Part shown: in pieces, positions 1 through 7,899 of the stretch
Position numbering within the stretch: the stretch's first letter is position 1
Layout: each line of letters starts with the position of its first letter
Source: Granulicella sp.
GTDB taxonomy: Bacteria; Acidobacteriota; Terriglobia; Terriglobales; Acidobacteriaceae
NCBI GenBank assembly: GCA_027452215.1
Contig: DAIDGQ010000037.1
Coordinates: 62,001-126,000 of the forward strand
Length of the DNA stretch: 64,000 bases
Direction: 5' to 3'
The notes under the pieces: model-generated
Told to the model about the DNA's origin: nothing
Database searches by the model: none
The model's input: the letters and a program-made list of their open reading frames with translations, nothing else
Program-made: the position numbers and the translations under genes

Positions 1-165
1 TGCAGCATTCCAACTGGTGATGATGCCCAACAAGGATTCACCTAAGATCGCATCGTCCGACGATTCGACGATCGCCGCTAGCCAGCGCTCAACATGCAGG
101 CGCTCATCGACATTCTCTACCTTGAGGTAAAAAGGTTGATCAGAAGCCGTGATCCCATCGCTCAT
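1..165 (-). CDS. PAS-domain protein, N-terminal fragment
   Basis: The start of a minus-strand gene that runs off the left edge. The 55 visible residues begin MSDGITASDQ. They include the stretch AIVESSDDAILGESLLGIIT followed by SWN, which is the typical opening of a PAS domain (a ligand- or redox-sensing fold usually linked to a histidine kinase or diguanylate cyclase). The output domain lies outside the window, so the protein cannot be named further. Its neighbours are a universal stress protein and CRP/FNR-type sites, which fits a stress or redox sensor. The frame is open from the ATG to base 1. Confidence 0.6.
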   Translation of the reverse strand, partial: MSDGITASDQPFYLKVENVDERLHVERWLAAIVESSDDAILGESLLGIITSWNAA

Positions 166-354
166 TCAAACCTGCTCTGCTACCGTCCACCACCTTATTC
201 TAGCCCAACCACAGGAAGTTGCCTCACGAGTCGAGCCCAGGCTGTGACACCTCTCGCTATCGTTGCTTAGGACAGCTTAGATAAATAGATCAGTAGAGAA
301 GAACCGACTATAGTGCGCTAAATAATGCGTCGGCGTCGGTCACAGTAATCGAAG

Positions 355-1248
355 CTAGTGGCTGCAGAGGGTCATTACTGGACAACGTGCTCCTATAAGC
401 ACCTGCCCTACAGTACCCTCTACAAGGTTTACGAACCAGGACGCGTTGTGCTTCGCACCGAGTACGATGAGATCGGCCTTGACCTTTCTTGCGAGACCCA
501 GAATATGCTGCGCCGTGGGACCAACCTCGACAACAAACTTGGGACTGCACCGGTCATATGCCGACGGAGGAATCAGCCTCTCTAATGCAGATTCGCGTTT
601 CATCTCCAAACTGATTGTTTCAGCGATGTCTCTGCCAGGATGGGCAAGCACGTGACAAAAATAGACATCTGCGGTGCTGTCTTGAGCAAAGCTCAGGGCC
701 AAGGCAGCTTGCCTGGCTGCCTCGTTGCTGAAATCAGTTGCAAATACGACTGTATGAAACGGCACGGCACCATACGGATCCACATTAATTTTAGGCCCGA
801 TCGTGAGCACCGGACAAGTCGCGTGCCGGATGATCGCTTCAGCACGCGAGCCAAGAATCATCTTGCTGATACCACTTCGAGCATTGGTTCCCGTCACAAT
901 CAGATCCGCACGTAGCTCTTTTGCGAACCGTACAAGAGTTGCAGCGGGATCAGGCGACTCCACAATGTGTGCCGTTGTACGGACTCCGGCCGCAGTCATC
1001 TGATCAAGCAAGCATGCTTGATTCTCCGAACTGGCTAGACGCATCTCCTCGATAGGGAGCCCCATGACCGCATATTCGGGACGACTCGCTACCGAGGTAT
1101 CGACAACGTGTACTAGAGAAAGGCTTGAAGCAAAGCGCCTCGATAGACCTTGAGCATAGTCTGCCGCCCTCTTAGATACCGGAGAAAAGTCTGTTGCGAG
1201 AACGATCCGGTCCAATGTAAGCCCAACTTGATCGCTGATTACCGGCAT
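355..1248 (-). CDS. Tandem universal stress protein (UspA family)
   Basis: A 297-residue cytoplasmic protein made of two Usp domains. The first opens with DRIVLATDFSPVSKRAADYA and ends with an ATP-type loop (GTNARSG, then GSRAEAIIRHATCPVLTI). The second opens with HTVVFATDFSNEAARQAALA and ends with VLGAKHN and GARCPVMTLCSH. Tandem Usp proteins bind ATP and help cells survive starvation and low oxygen. The frame is open 23 codons further upstream, but the ATG at 1248 has a GAGGTG ribosome site just before it and starts directly ahead of the domain. It is divergent from the HdeD-like gene; the shared region holds a CRP-type palindrome, which may control both. Confidence 0.85.
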   Translation of the reverse strand: MPVISDQVGLTLDRIVLATDFSPVSKRAADYAQGLSRRFASSLSLVHVVDTSVASRPEYAVMGLPIEEMRLASSENQACLLDQMTAAGVRTTAHIVESPDPAATLVRFAKELRADLIVTGTNARSGISKMILGSRAEAIIRHATCPVLTIGPKINVDPYGAVPFHTVVFATDFSNEAARQAALALSFAQDSTADVYFCHVLAHPGRDIAETISLEMKRESALERLIPPSAYDRCSPKFVVEVGPTAQHILGLARKVKADLIVLGAKHNASWFVNLVEGTVGQVLIGARCPVMTLCSH

Positions 1249-1591
1249 GTTACACCTCACTACGTCCGTTCCAACATCGTTTCCGGACCTTGCGCTGAAA
1301 CAGTGGCAGAGCGGCACGAGACGATACAGAATGACCCAGATTCTCGTACACTCCGCACTATCTTTCTTTCAGCCTATTTTCCTGCCACCTATCTTGCTGT
1401 GATGCAACGCACACAGCAATGTCTAAGAAGTTTCTGAGGCACCGAGGTCTAAAGGAGTAACTCGTCACTCCTATACGCAGATCCTTTTCCATTTCATATC
1501 TCACACGTTGTGATCGTAGTCACAGTGACGATTGCTCACTGTCACCGCTACGAAGGGCGCAGCAAGGAACGATAAGTATGAGGTTTTCACA
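1249..1591. other. Divergent intergenic region usp / hdeD-like
   Basis: 343 bases without a convincing gene. Two overlapping dyads cluster at 1509-1541: the CRP-type palindrome annotated separately and a second inverted repeat CAGTGA (1523-1528) / TCACTG (1536-1541). No clear sigma-70 promoter hexamers were found. Confidence 0.5.
1509..1524. promoter_or_regulatory. CRP/FNR-superfamily binding site
   Basis: TGTGATCGTAGTCACA has exact TGTGA and TCACA half sites six bases apart, the consensus geometry for CRP-type regulators. It sits about 75 bases before the HdeD-like start codon. Similar sites lie at 23301-23316 and 28153-28168. The regulator is not in this window, so the assignment rests on the motif alone. 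Confidence 0.6.
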
Positions 1592-2197
1592 ATGAAACAC
1601 GATGAACATTTCTGGTGGATAACCTTAGTACGCGGCTTCGTCGCGCTGATTGCAGGAAGCGCCATTGCGGTCATTCCCGACATGGCAAGAACTTTGCTAT
1701 TGCTTCCAATTGCGATAGTCGTCTCAATCCTCGGACTGGCCGTCTATGGTGTTCTCGACAGTGTTCTCGTATTCATCGCAAGCTATACCGTACCCTCGCG
1801 TCTCCCCCGAGTCATTGTGCGTCTGCAAGGCGTAATCGGCATAACACTCGGCATCCTCATCTATCGAGTCTTCTTCTTTCGCGTGCAGCTTTATTGGTTC
1901 CTCATCCTAATTGCGATCCAGTCGCTATCTACTGCAATTGCCGAGTTTCTTATTGCACGGCATTCGATCACACCTTCTACGTCACGCTGGAATTTTACTG
2001 CCGCAGCGGTTGCGTTGGGATTCAGCTTTTCCTATGTATACATGGCACTCACATTCGCGGACAGACTCTTACCACAGGAGATCACTTGGCTTGTTTACGG
2101 ATATCTCGTTGCATTCGGTATCGCTCAGTGCCTGACTGCTGCGCGGATGCTCTATGCAGATCACACTGCGCGTCCACCAAATAGCCCTCAATACTGA
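1592..2197 (+). CDS. HdeD-like integral membrane protein (DUF308)
   Basis: A 201-residue hydrophobic protein with about six membrane segments in pairs, matching the HdeD/DUF308 fold. Helices begin near WWITLVRGFVALIAGSAIAV, then LLLPIAIVVSILGLAVYGV, GVIGITLGILIYRVFFF, LYWFLILIAIQSLSTAI and two more before the C-terminus. HdeD proteins are inner-membrane proteins linked to acid stress; the mechanism is unknown. The frame is open 20 codons further upstream, but the ATG at 1592 (MKHDEHFWW) has a GAGG about 10 bases ahead and leaves a normal N-terminus. Its neighbours, a Usp protein and a CRP-type site, support a stress role by inference only. Confidence 0.6.
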   Translation: MKHDEHFWWITLVRGFVALIAGSAIAVIPDMARTLLLLPIAIVVSILGLAVYGVLDSVLVFIASYTVPSRLPRVIVRLQGVIGITLGILIYRVFFFRVQLYWFLILIAIQSLSTAIAEFLIARHSITPSTSRWNFTAAAVALGFSFSYVYMALTFADRLLPQEITWLVYGYLVAFGIAQCLTAARMLYADHTARPPNSPQY

Positions 2198-2207
2198 AGG
2201 AGAGGAA

Positions 2208-2253
2208 GCATAGTTCTAATTAACTGATGCGCGTCACAAATGCATAGTTCTAA
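2208..2253 (+). repeat. 12-bp direct repeat GCATAGTTCTAA, two copies
   Basis: GCATAGTTCTAA occurs at 2208-2219 and again at 2242-2253, a period of 34 bases, just upstream of the FNR-like site and the nitronate-monooxygenase-like gene. It may be a regulator half-site pair; no family is recognised. Confidence 0.45.
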
Positions 2254-2273
2254 AGCTATCGATGTCATCTATT

Positions 2274-2287
2274 TTGAGATAGATCAA
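2274..2287. promoter_or_regulatory. FNR-like box
   Basis: TTGAGATAGATCAA differs at one base from the FNR consensus TTGAT-N4-ATCAA. It lies about 75 bases before the flavoprotein start codon, with TAATAC at 2323-2328 as a possible -10 element. It suggests oxygen-dependent control, but a single degenerate site is weak evidence. Confidence 0.4.
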
Positions 2288-2362
2288 ATTCACGACGATC
2301 TTTCTCATTCCAGTTACAAAACTAATACGGTCCGTCCGTTATCAAAGTGAAAGAATAAATTC

Positions 2363-3802
2363 ATGGCTAAACATTGCACCATCATCCAAGGTGGTATGGG
2401 CGTAGGAGTGTCGAACTGGAAGTTGGCCCAGACAGTTTCAAAAGCTGGTCAGCTTGGCGTCGTGTCTGGTACCGCACTCGACCAGATTCTTGCGCGGCGG
2501 CTCCAGGACGGTGATCAGGGCGGCCACATGAGACGTGCTTTAGAAGCATTTCCATTTCCAGTAATGGCTGAGCGGATATTGAAGACGTACTTTGTTTCCG
2601 GTGGAAAACCAGCGGGTACTCCGTACAAGACTATCCCGCTACTTGCGAAAGATAATCCGCGGGAGCTAGCTGAACTCTGTATCGCGAGTAATTTTGCGGA
2701 GGTCTTCCTCGCTCGTGAAGGCCACTGCAACGCGGTTGGCATCAATTATTTGGAGAAGATTCAGGCTGCATTATTGCCTTGCATCTACGGAGCCATGCTG
2801 GCCGGTGTTGAATATATCCTCATGGGCGCAGGTATTCCATTGAAGATTCCTGGAGTCCTGGATCTCTTTGCAGAGCATCGGCGCGCCGAGTATGGCATGC
2901 ATGTTGTAGGCGCTCTTGAAGGTGACAATACAACGATGCACTTCAATCCCGCAGACTTTACCGAATGTAAGCTGGGTTCTTTGACTCGCCCTAAATTTCT
3001 GGCGATAGTCTCCTCCAACACGCTTGCAACGACAATGGTGAAGAAAGCGAGTGGACGTGTAGATGGGCTCATTATCGAGATGCGGACCGCGGGCGGACAT
3101 AACGCTCCACCACGTGGCAAACTGCAACTGACGGATGCTGGCGAACCCATTTATGGCGAACGAGACGACATCGATATCGCCAAACTCCGTGAGCTAGGCA
3201 TTCCATTCTGGCTCGCGGGAGGATACGGACACCCTGAAAAACTACGCGAAGCTCTTAGCCTGGGTGCCACTGGCGTTCAGGTTGGAACTGCTTTTGAATT
3301 CGCGTCTGAGTCAGGCCTGCGAGAGGATTACAAGCGAGATTTATTGCAGAAGGTGATTTCAGGCACCGCTCATGTCTTCACCGATCCACTAGCATCGCCG
3401 ACAGGATTTCCGTTCAAAGTTGCCCAATTGGAGGGTACCTATTCAGAGCCTGAACTTTATGCGGCAAGGCCGCGTATCTGCAATCTAGGATTCTTACGTG
3501 AAGCTTATAGAACTTCTGAGGGTGACATTGGCTACCGTTGCCCTGCCGAGCCCACAACCGTCTACGCCTCGAAGGGTGGTAATGCCGAAGATGTCGTAGG
3601 ACGAAAATGTATTTGCAACGGGTTGCTGGCGAACGTCGGCTTTCCACAGGTACTCAATGGACAACGGGTCGAACTGGGCATAGTTACAGCGGGAGATGAC
3701 CTGGTCTCCATCGCGCAATTCCTGCCACCCGGACAATCTTATTACAGCGCGCTCGATGTAATCGCGGCATTGGAAAAGGGATGCTCGGTTCTAAGCACCT
3801 AA
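2363..3802 (+). CDS. Nitronate monooxygenase-like FMN protein
   Basis: A 479-residue TIM-barrel flavoprotein of the nitronate monooxygenase / 2-nitropropane dioxygenase superfamily. The N-terminal IIQGGMGVGVSNWKLA is the phosphate/FMN loop. MRTAGGHNAPPRG carries the GGH catalytic motif, and FWLAGGYG followed by GATGVQVGTAFEFA are the late barrel loops that hold FMN phosphate. Classical enzymes are about 320-360 residues. Here about 130 extra C-terminal residues include several cysteines (YRCPAEP, GRKCICNGLL), as in the longer PfaD-like branch. The substrate is unknown; nitroalkane oxidation or an enoyl-reductase-like role are both possible. It stands alone behind an FNR-like box. Confidence 0.7.
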   Translation: MAKHCTIIQGGMGVGVSNWKLAQTVSKAGQLGVVSGTALDQILARRLQDGDQGGHMRRALEAFPFPVMAERILKTYFVSGGKPAGTPYKTIPLLAKDNPRELAELCIASNFAEVFLAREGHCNAVGINYLEKIQAALLPCIYGAMLAGVEYILMGAGIPLKIPGVLDLFAEHRRAEYGMHVVGALEGDNTTMHFNPADFTECKLGSLTRPKFLAIVSSNTLATTMVKKASGRVDGLIIEMRTAGGHNAPPRGKLQLTDAGEPIYGERDDIDIAKLRELGIPFWLAGGYGHPEKLREALSLGATGVQVGTAFEFASESGLREDYKRDLLQKVISGTAHVFTDPLASPTGFPFKVAQLEGTYSEPELYAARPRICNLGFLREAYRTSEGDIGYRCPAEPTTVYASKGGNAEDVVGRKCICNGLLANVGFPQVLNGQRVELGIVTAGDDLVSIAQFLPPGQSYYSALDVIAALEKGCSVLST

Positions 3803-3940
3803 TTGAGGATCCAACTGGAATTGTAGATCGTCATTCCTCAACCGAGGGATAGTAAGTTGACCATCTATAGTCCTGACGAATAGGCGAAGTAGCCCTGAAG
3901 TTATAGGTCGCTGCATCCTCATTTATGGGATGTCAACGAT

Positions 3941-4720
3941 TCACTGATTAACGCCGCTCGCTAGAAAACCACCATCGACAACGAGGATCTCGCCCGTCAC
4001 GAAGGCGCTGGCATCAGATGCCAGGTAGATTGCTGCACCGATCAATTCGTCCGTCTTCCCAAACCTTCCCATGGGTGTTCGCATACGTAACTCCTTGCCG
4101 CGATCACTCTCGTCAAGCAATTTTTGATTCAGTGCCGTTCGAAACACACCTGGGGCGATCGCATTCACGGTCACTCCCTCTGCACTCCACTCCACCGCCA
4201 ACGATCTCGTTAGGGCGCCAACCGCGGCTTTCGAGCACGCATACGCTGTCACTTCCTTCAAGCTAACAAAGGTATTTAATGAAGCAATATTGATGATCCT
4301 TCCATAGCCACGCTCCAGCATGTGCTTGCCGAAGATCTGGCATGCCCGTAACGTCCCCATGACATTTGTGTCCATGATCGACTGCCATTCGTCCTCAGGA
4401 AAATCCATGGTCGGCGCCCGCTTGATTTTCCCTGCACAATTAATCAAAATATCCACTTTTCCAAAGGCCTCAATCGTCGCCGAGCATAACTTCTCCAGAC
4501 TATGCCGGTCGGAGACGTCGGAGGTAATTCGCAACGACTTCGCGCCTAGGGCCTCGATGGCCTTCGCAGTTTCTTCTACCTGTTCTGCTCGCCGACTGGT
4601 AGCGACCACATTCGCACCGGCCTCCGCCAAACCTAGTGACATCGCGAGCCCGATTCCTGATGTGCCACCCACGACCACTGCAGTCTTACCCGTTAGATCG
4701 AATAATTTGGATGCCATCAT
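3941..4720 (-). CDS. SDR oxidoreductase, KduD/gluconate 5-dehydrogenase-like
   Basis: A 259-residue short-chain dehydrogenase, probably NAD(P)-dependent. TGKTAVVVGGTSGIGLAMSL holds the dinucleotide loop TGxxxGIG-type pattern, INCAG follows, and the catalytic Ser-Tyr-Lys is seen in IINIASLNT and TAYACSKAAVGA. The C-terminus ends LASDASAFVTGEILVVDGGF, typical of sugar-acid SDRs. KduD reduces a diketo-deoxygluconate and gluconate 5-dehydrogenase acts on 5-ketogluconate; in this operon it could instead reduce fructuronate. It is the last gene of the pectin operon and overlaps the kinase gene by ATGA. The first or second of two adjacent ATGs may be used. Confidence 0.7.
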   Translation of the reverse strand: MMASKLFDLTGKTAVVVGGTSGIGLAMSLGLAEAGANVVATSRRAEQVEETAKAIEALGAKSLRITSDVSDRHSLEKLCSATIEAFGKVDILINCAGKIKRAPTMDFPEDEWQSIMDTNVMGTLRACQIFGKHMLERGYGRIINIASLNTFVSLKEVTAYACSKAAVGALTRSLAVEWSAEGVTVNAIAPGVFRTALNQKLLDESDRGKELRMRTPMGRFGKTDELIGAAIYLASDASAFVTGEILVVDGGFLASGVNQ

Positions 4721-5220
4721 TTCTCCTCGTGCAATTCAAGATGCTGCATAATCTCATTCACTACATCTTCCGGTGGTCGATCGTTCACTACGCGCAACCC
4801 GTCAGTAGGGGTTTCAAGCGTTGCCAGTTGACTATCAAGCAACGTTGGATTCATGTAGTGATTCTGCCTTCCGGCAAGTCGCGCTGCTATCAACTCCCGT
4901 GGCCCCTCCAGTAGTACAAAGGTGATCGCTTCCTTCGGTATGCCACTAATGAGCGTCTCGCGATACATAGCCTTCAGTGCAGAACAAGCGAGTACGCCGC
5001 ACATTCCTCCTTCGAACCATTCCCGCACGAGCGCATTCAGTGTCAGCAGCCAAGGTTGCCTATCATCGTCATTGAGTGCGTGCCCTGCCGCCATTTTCGC
5101 CCTATTCATTTCGGAATGATAGTCGTCGGCATCAGCGAATACTGCCCGCATTCGCTGCGCGAGTAGCACGCCAATGGTGGTCTTTCCAGATCCACTTACA
5201 CCCATCAATATCACAATCAT
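4717..5220 (-). CDS. gntK: Gluconokinase-like P-loop kinase
   Basis: A 167-residue cytoplasmic kinase with the Walker A loop GVSGSGKTT at residues 7-15, ADADDYHSEMNRAKMAAGHA as the typical gluconate-binding segment, and CSALKAMYRETL in the lid region. The length is normal for GntK, which phosphorylates D-gluconate to 6-phosphogluconate. The start codon follows the UxaE stop codon with no gap, and its end overlaps the SDR start by four bases, so the three proteins are translationally coupled. Gluconate is not a standard intermediate of galacturonate breakdown, so the true substrate could be another aldonate made by the neighbouring SDR. Family assignment is firm, substrate is inferred. Confidence 0.75.
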   Translation of the reverse strand: MIVILMGVSGSGKTTIGVLLAQRMRAVFADADDYHSEMNRAKMAAGHALNDDDRQPWLLTLNALVREWFEGGMCGVLACSALKAMYRETLISGIPKEAITFVLLEGPRELIAARLAGRQNHYMNPTLLDSQLATLETPTDGLRVVNDRPPEDVVNEIMQHLELHEEK

Positions 5221-6486
5221 TTAATGCCCTATGAAAATTGGTCGAATATGCCGTTCATACAGATTGGTTGTTACGTTTCTCGCCACTATCTCTTCATTCT
5301 CTTGGAGAGCATTGAGATATCGTTGTCCCATCTTCGATGCCACCTTAAACCCTACATGCAATAACTGCCTAAAGCTCGGGTTATAGGCTGAGTTTTGCAG
5401 GTCGTGGCGTAGCGCAGAGGTATATTGTTCGCTCGTCCAATTCGAGACATCTTCGGGTTGCGGGAGCCTGTTGTAGTCGATGTCAATAACCGTGGCGTAA
5501 GGCTTGCACAACTCCTCAGCATGTGCAAAAGCCTCCCGATACACCTCCTTTGCTATTTCCAGACCGTTCCCTCCAGCTTCTGCCAGCCCTATCAATTCTT
5601 CGAGCCAGGTAGTACCCGCGGTCTTCACGTGAACCCCTGCACCAAATTTGACCACTGCCTCGTGTATAACCTTGTAAATTGAGAATTTGTCTGAACCGGA
5701 ATGAACGCTCAGCTTCAAGTTCGATAGGAATCCATAACGCTGAACTGCGAAATCAATTGCAGCCAAGTCCTCTTCGAACTCCTTCGCAAACTGGCCAACA
5801 TCGCCAACGTAATCTACTCCTTTATTGAATCGACCTGTAAACTTAGGTGCAATCGTCTGGATCGGGATCTTTTCATCTGCAATTGCTGCAAGAATTATGA
5901 GCAATTCGATAGGTGTCTGCGGAGAGTCAGTTTCGTCCATAGAGATCTCAGGCACAAATCTTCCCTCACCCTTATGTTCAGCTAGAAATCGGTAGATTCG
6001 CCCTGCCTCTTGAACTGCTGCCAGAAATTTGTTTGCTACATCCTTGAGGAAGGCCCCGGTGGTGTGGAATGGTTCCGCAATTCGAGGAATTCGTACTTCT
6101 CCAATCAATTCTGGATGTCTCGCTACAAAGGCATCGACATCATCGGGTGCGGCTGCCCTACCAATCTCTTCTGCAACGTCTAGTGTAAAAAAATCGCACG
6201 ACTCAAGGAAGCGCTCTACAGTCTTTATTGTGATGTGATCCGCATCGACAAGGTAGGGCTGCTTCCAGCCTAAAGATGCTACTGCCACGTCAGCGGCTGC
6301 ACGTGTTTGAGTCGGCTCGGTGCCAATAATCGTGTGTTCTCGGTTACTCTTGTTCCACACTGGCACAACATCTACGCCGGCCTCTGCGGCCTTTATGCAA
6401 GCGGCTAACTGCGCCTTTGCCTGATGGGCAAACCTATCGCCCACCCCGACCGAAAACCTCGGTAACATGATCGCCTTCGACATCAT
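5221..6486 (-). CDS. uxaE: Tagaturonate epimerase (UxaE family)
   Basis: A 421-residue protein matching UxaE, which interconverts D-tagaturonate and D-fructuronate in a bacterial variant of galacturonate catabolism that avoids altronate. Family features include SVGVGDRFAHQAKAQL near the start, the presumed metal-binding stretch LVDADHITIKTVERF near residue 80, SMDETDSPQTP, KLSVHSGSDKFSIYK and the C-terminal ERHIRPIFIGH. It acts in the cytoplasm after uronate isomerase, which is not encoded here. Two adjacent ATGs (6486 and 6483) could start the gene. It lies 40 bases after the polygalacturonase gene in the same direction. Confidence 0.8.
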   Translation of the reverse strand: MMSKAIMLPRFSVGVGDRFAHQAKAQLAACIKAAEAGVDVVPVWNKSNREHTIIGTEPTQTRAAADVAVASLGWKQPYLVDADHITIKTVERFLESCDFFTLDVAEEIGRAAAPDDVDAFVARHPELIGEVRIPRIAEPFHTTGAFLKDVANKFLAAVQEAGRIYRFLAEHKGEGRFVPEISMDETDSPQTPIELLIILAAIADEKIPIQTIAPKFTGRFNKGVDYVGDVGQFAKEFEEDLAAIDFAVQRYGFLSNLKLSVHSGSDKFSIYKVIHEAVVKFGAGVHVKTAGTTWLEELIGLAEAGGNGLEIAKEVYREAFAHAEELCKPYATVIDIDYNRLPQPEDVSNWTSEQYTSALRHDLQNSAYNPSFRQLLHVGFKVASKMGQRYLNALQENEEIVARNVTTNLYERHIRPIFIGH

Positions 6487-6525
6487 TGCTCCTCTTCCTT
6501 GTTGCTCAATACCTTCGCTCCAAAC

Positions 6526-7899
6526 TCATGGATGGGCTTCAAAAGGGATATACATGGCACCGCAGGATGCAAGCGTACCGTCGACTGGATTGCCAGAACC
6601 GATAACATTGCTGCCCGTCATCCTGAAATTGACTGGCCCAGGTCCATAATCCACGGAGATGTTCTTAGCTGAAAGCTGATAATCCTTGGGATTATCCAGC
6701 ATGACCCCATCAAATGCGGCAGATATCTGATGATTTGGATCAAATCCGCGCATACTCAAATGTCCGCCACCAGAGATACGAACGTTGTCGAAATGAATGT
6801 CGCGATACTCAGGATCTCGATTGGTATATAGCCCGGGGTTCTTGTAGTTTGTGTCCAGAACGATCGGCCATTTCGAGTTCCGAATGCATACGTTGCTGTA
6901 CTTAATATGCTGGACTAGTCCGCCTCGCGACGCATTGCTCTTAATTCGAATTCCGTTATCAGGTCCATCCAGTGTTAGATCCTTTACCAGAATGTCGTGA
7001 ACGCCACCATAGGTCTCACTCCCGATGGACATCCCGTGGCCATAGTAAAAGTGATTATCAACTACCGTCATATATCCAACACCGGGTTCGTTGCCCTTAA
7101 TCGCAATATTGTCATCTCCAGTGCGAATAAAGGAATGTGCCACAGTAATATCTTCTGCCGATCCAGGATCCACTCCATCTGTATTGCGAGCCTTCTGGGG
7201 GGTATCTATCTTGACGCCCCAGACGGTGAAGCCCCGTCCATAGTTGAAGACCAAATGAAAGTTTGGGGAATTGCGAAGCGTGATGCGATAGACCGTTAAA
7301 TCATCGGAGTAGTCCGCTTCAATTAAGCGCGGAACCTGTTGACGGCCAGATGCACGTGCCTTCTCGGCGAGGTCCCACCAAGTGATTTTGCTCTTCAACA
7401 AAGTCTCGCCACCACGTCCATCGATGACACCGTTGCCCATAATTGCAGCATGAGGTGCGTGTGTTATTGAGATAACAGGCTTGCATCCCGAAGGCTGATC
7501 ATTGACGACTCCGCAACTGCCAGGATGAAGATCATAAACACGGGGGTCACGTGAAGCGATCACTGTCACGCCTCCGTCGATCAGCAGTGTCACACCCGTC
7601 GGGATTGTGATGGGCCCGATTAGAAATCCATTGGCACCACTGTCAGATGCGAGTTCCAGTGCTCTCTCACTTCCGCAGCCATCCAATGCATGCTGTACTC
7701 TTCGGGTATCGAGTCTACCCTCATCCTTGGGATCAAGCATGCTTCCGCGCAATACCAGGGCTGCGCGCAAGGTACCGCACAACTGGGGGATGGTTGGCTC
7801 CATAACGGTCCTACGATCCTGCGCCATGCCGGCCGCACTCATCGAAATAAGCATAACCAAACATGCACTCGGCGCCCGTGGTTTGAGCAATGATCTCAT
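6526..7899 (-). CDS. Polygalacturonase, glycoside hydrolase family 28
   Basis: A 457-residue secreted enzyme that hydrolyses alpha-1,4 bonds of polygalacturonate. The GH28 signature residues are present in order: NTDG at 239-242, the Asp pair in TGDDN at 262-263, GHG with its histidine near 288, and RIK at 318-320. The N-terminus (MRSLLKPRAPSACLVMLISM, then SAAGMAQ) looks like a signal peptide, placing it in the periplasm or outside. The frame is open 11 codons further, but ATG 7899 overlaps the pectinesterase stop as ATGA, which decides the start. It works on the de-esterified product of the gene before it. Confidence 0.88.
   Translation of the reverse strand: MRSLLKPRAPSACLVMLISMSAAGMAQDRRTVMEPTIPQLCGTLRAALVLRGSMLDPKDEGRLDTRRVQHALDGCGSERALELASDSGANGFLIGPITIPTGVTLLIDGGVTVIASRDPRVYDLHPGSCGVVNDQPSGCKPVISITHAPHAAIMGNGVIDGRGGETLLKSKITWWDLAEKARASGRQQVPRLIEADYSDDLTVYRITLRNSPNFHLVFNYGRGFTVWGVKIDTPQKARNTDGVDPGSAEDITVAHSFIRTGDDNIAIKGNEPGVGYMTVVDNHFYYGHGMSIGSETYGGVHDILVKDLTLDGPDNGIRIKSNASRGGLVQHIKYSNVCIRNSKWPIVLDTNYKNPGLYTNRDPEYRDIHFDNVRISGGGHLSMRGFDPNHQISAAFDGVMLDNPKDYQLSAKNISVDYGPGPVNFRMTGSNVIGSGNPVDGTLASCGAMYIPFEAHP

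Noticed and set aside
3803-3841. Inverted repeat TTGAGGA/TCCTCAA after the flavoprotein gene as a terminator
   Set aside because: Seven-base arms, a 25-base loop and no T run.
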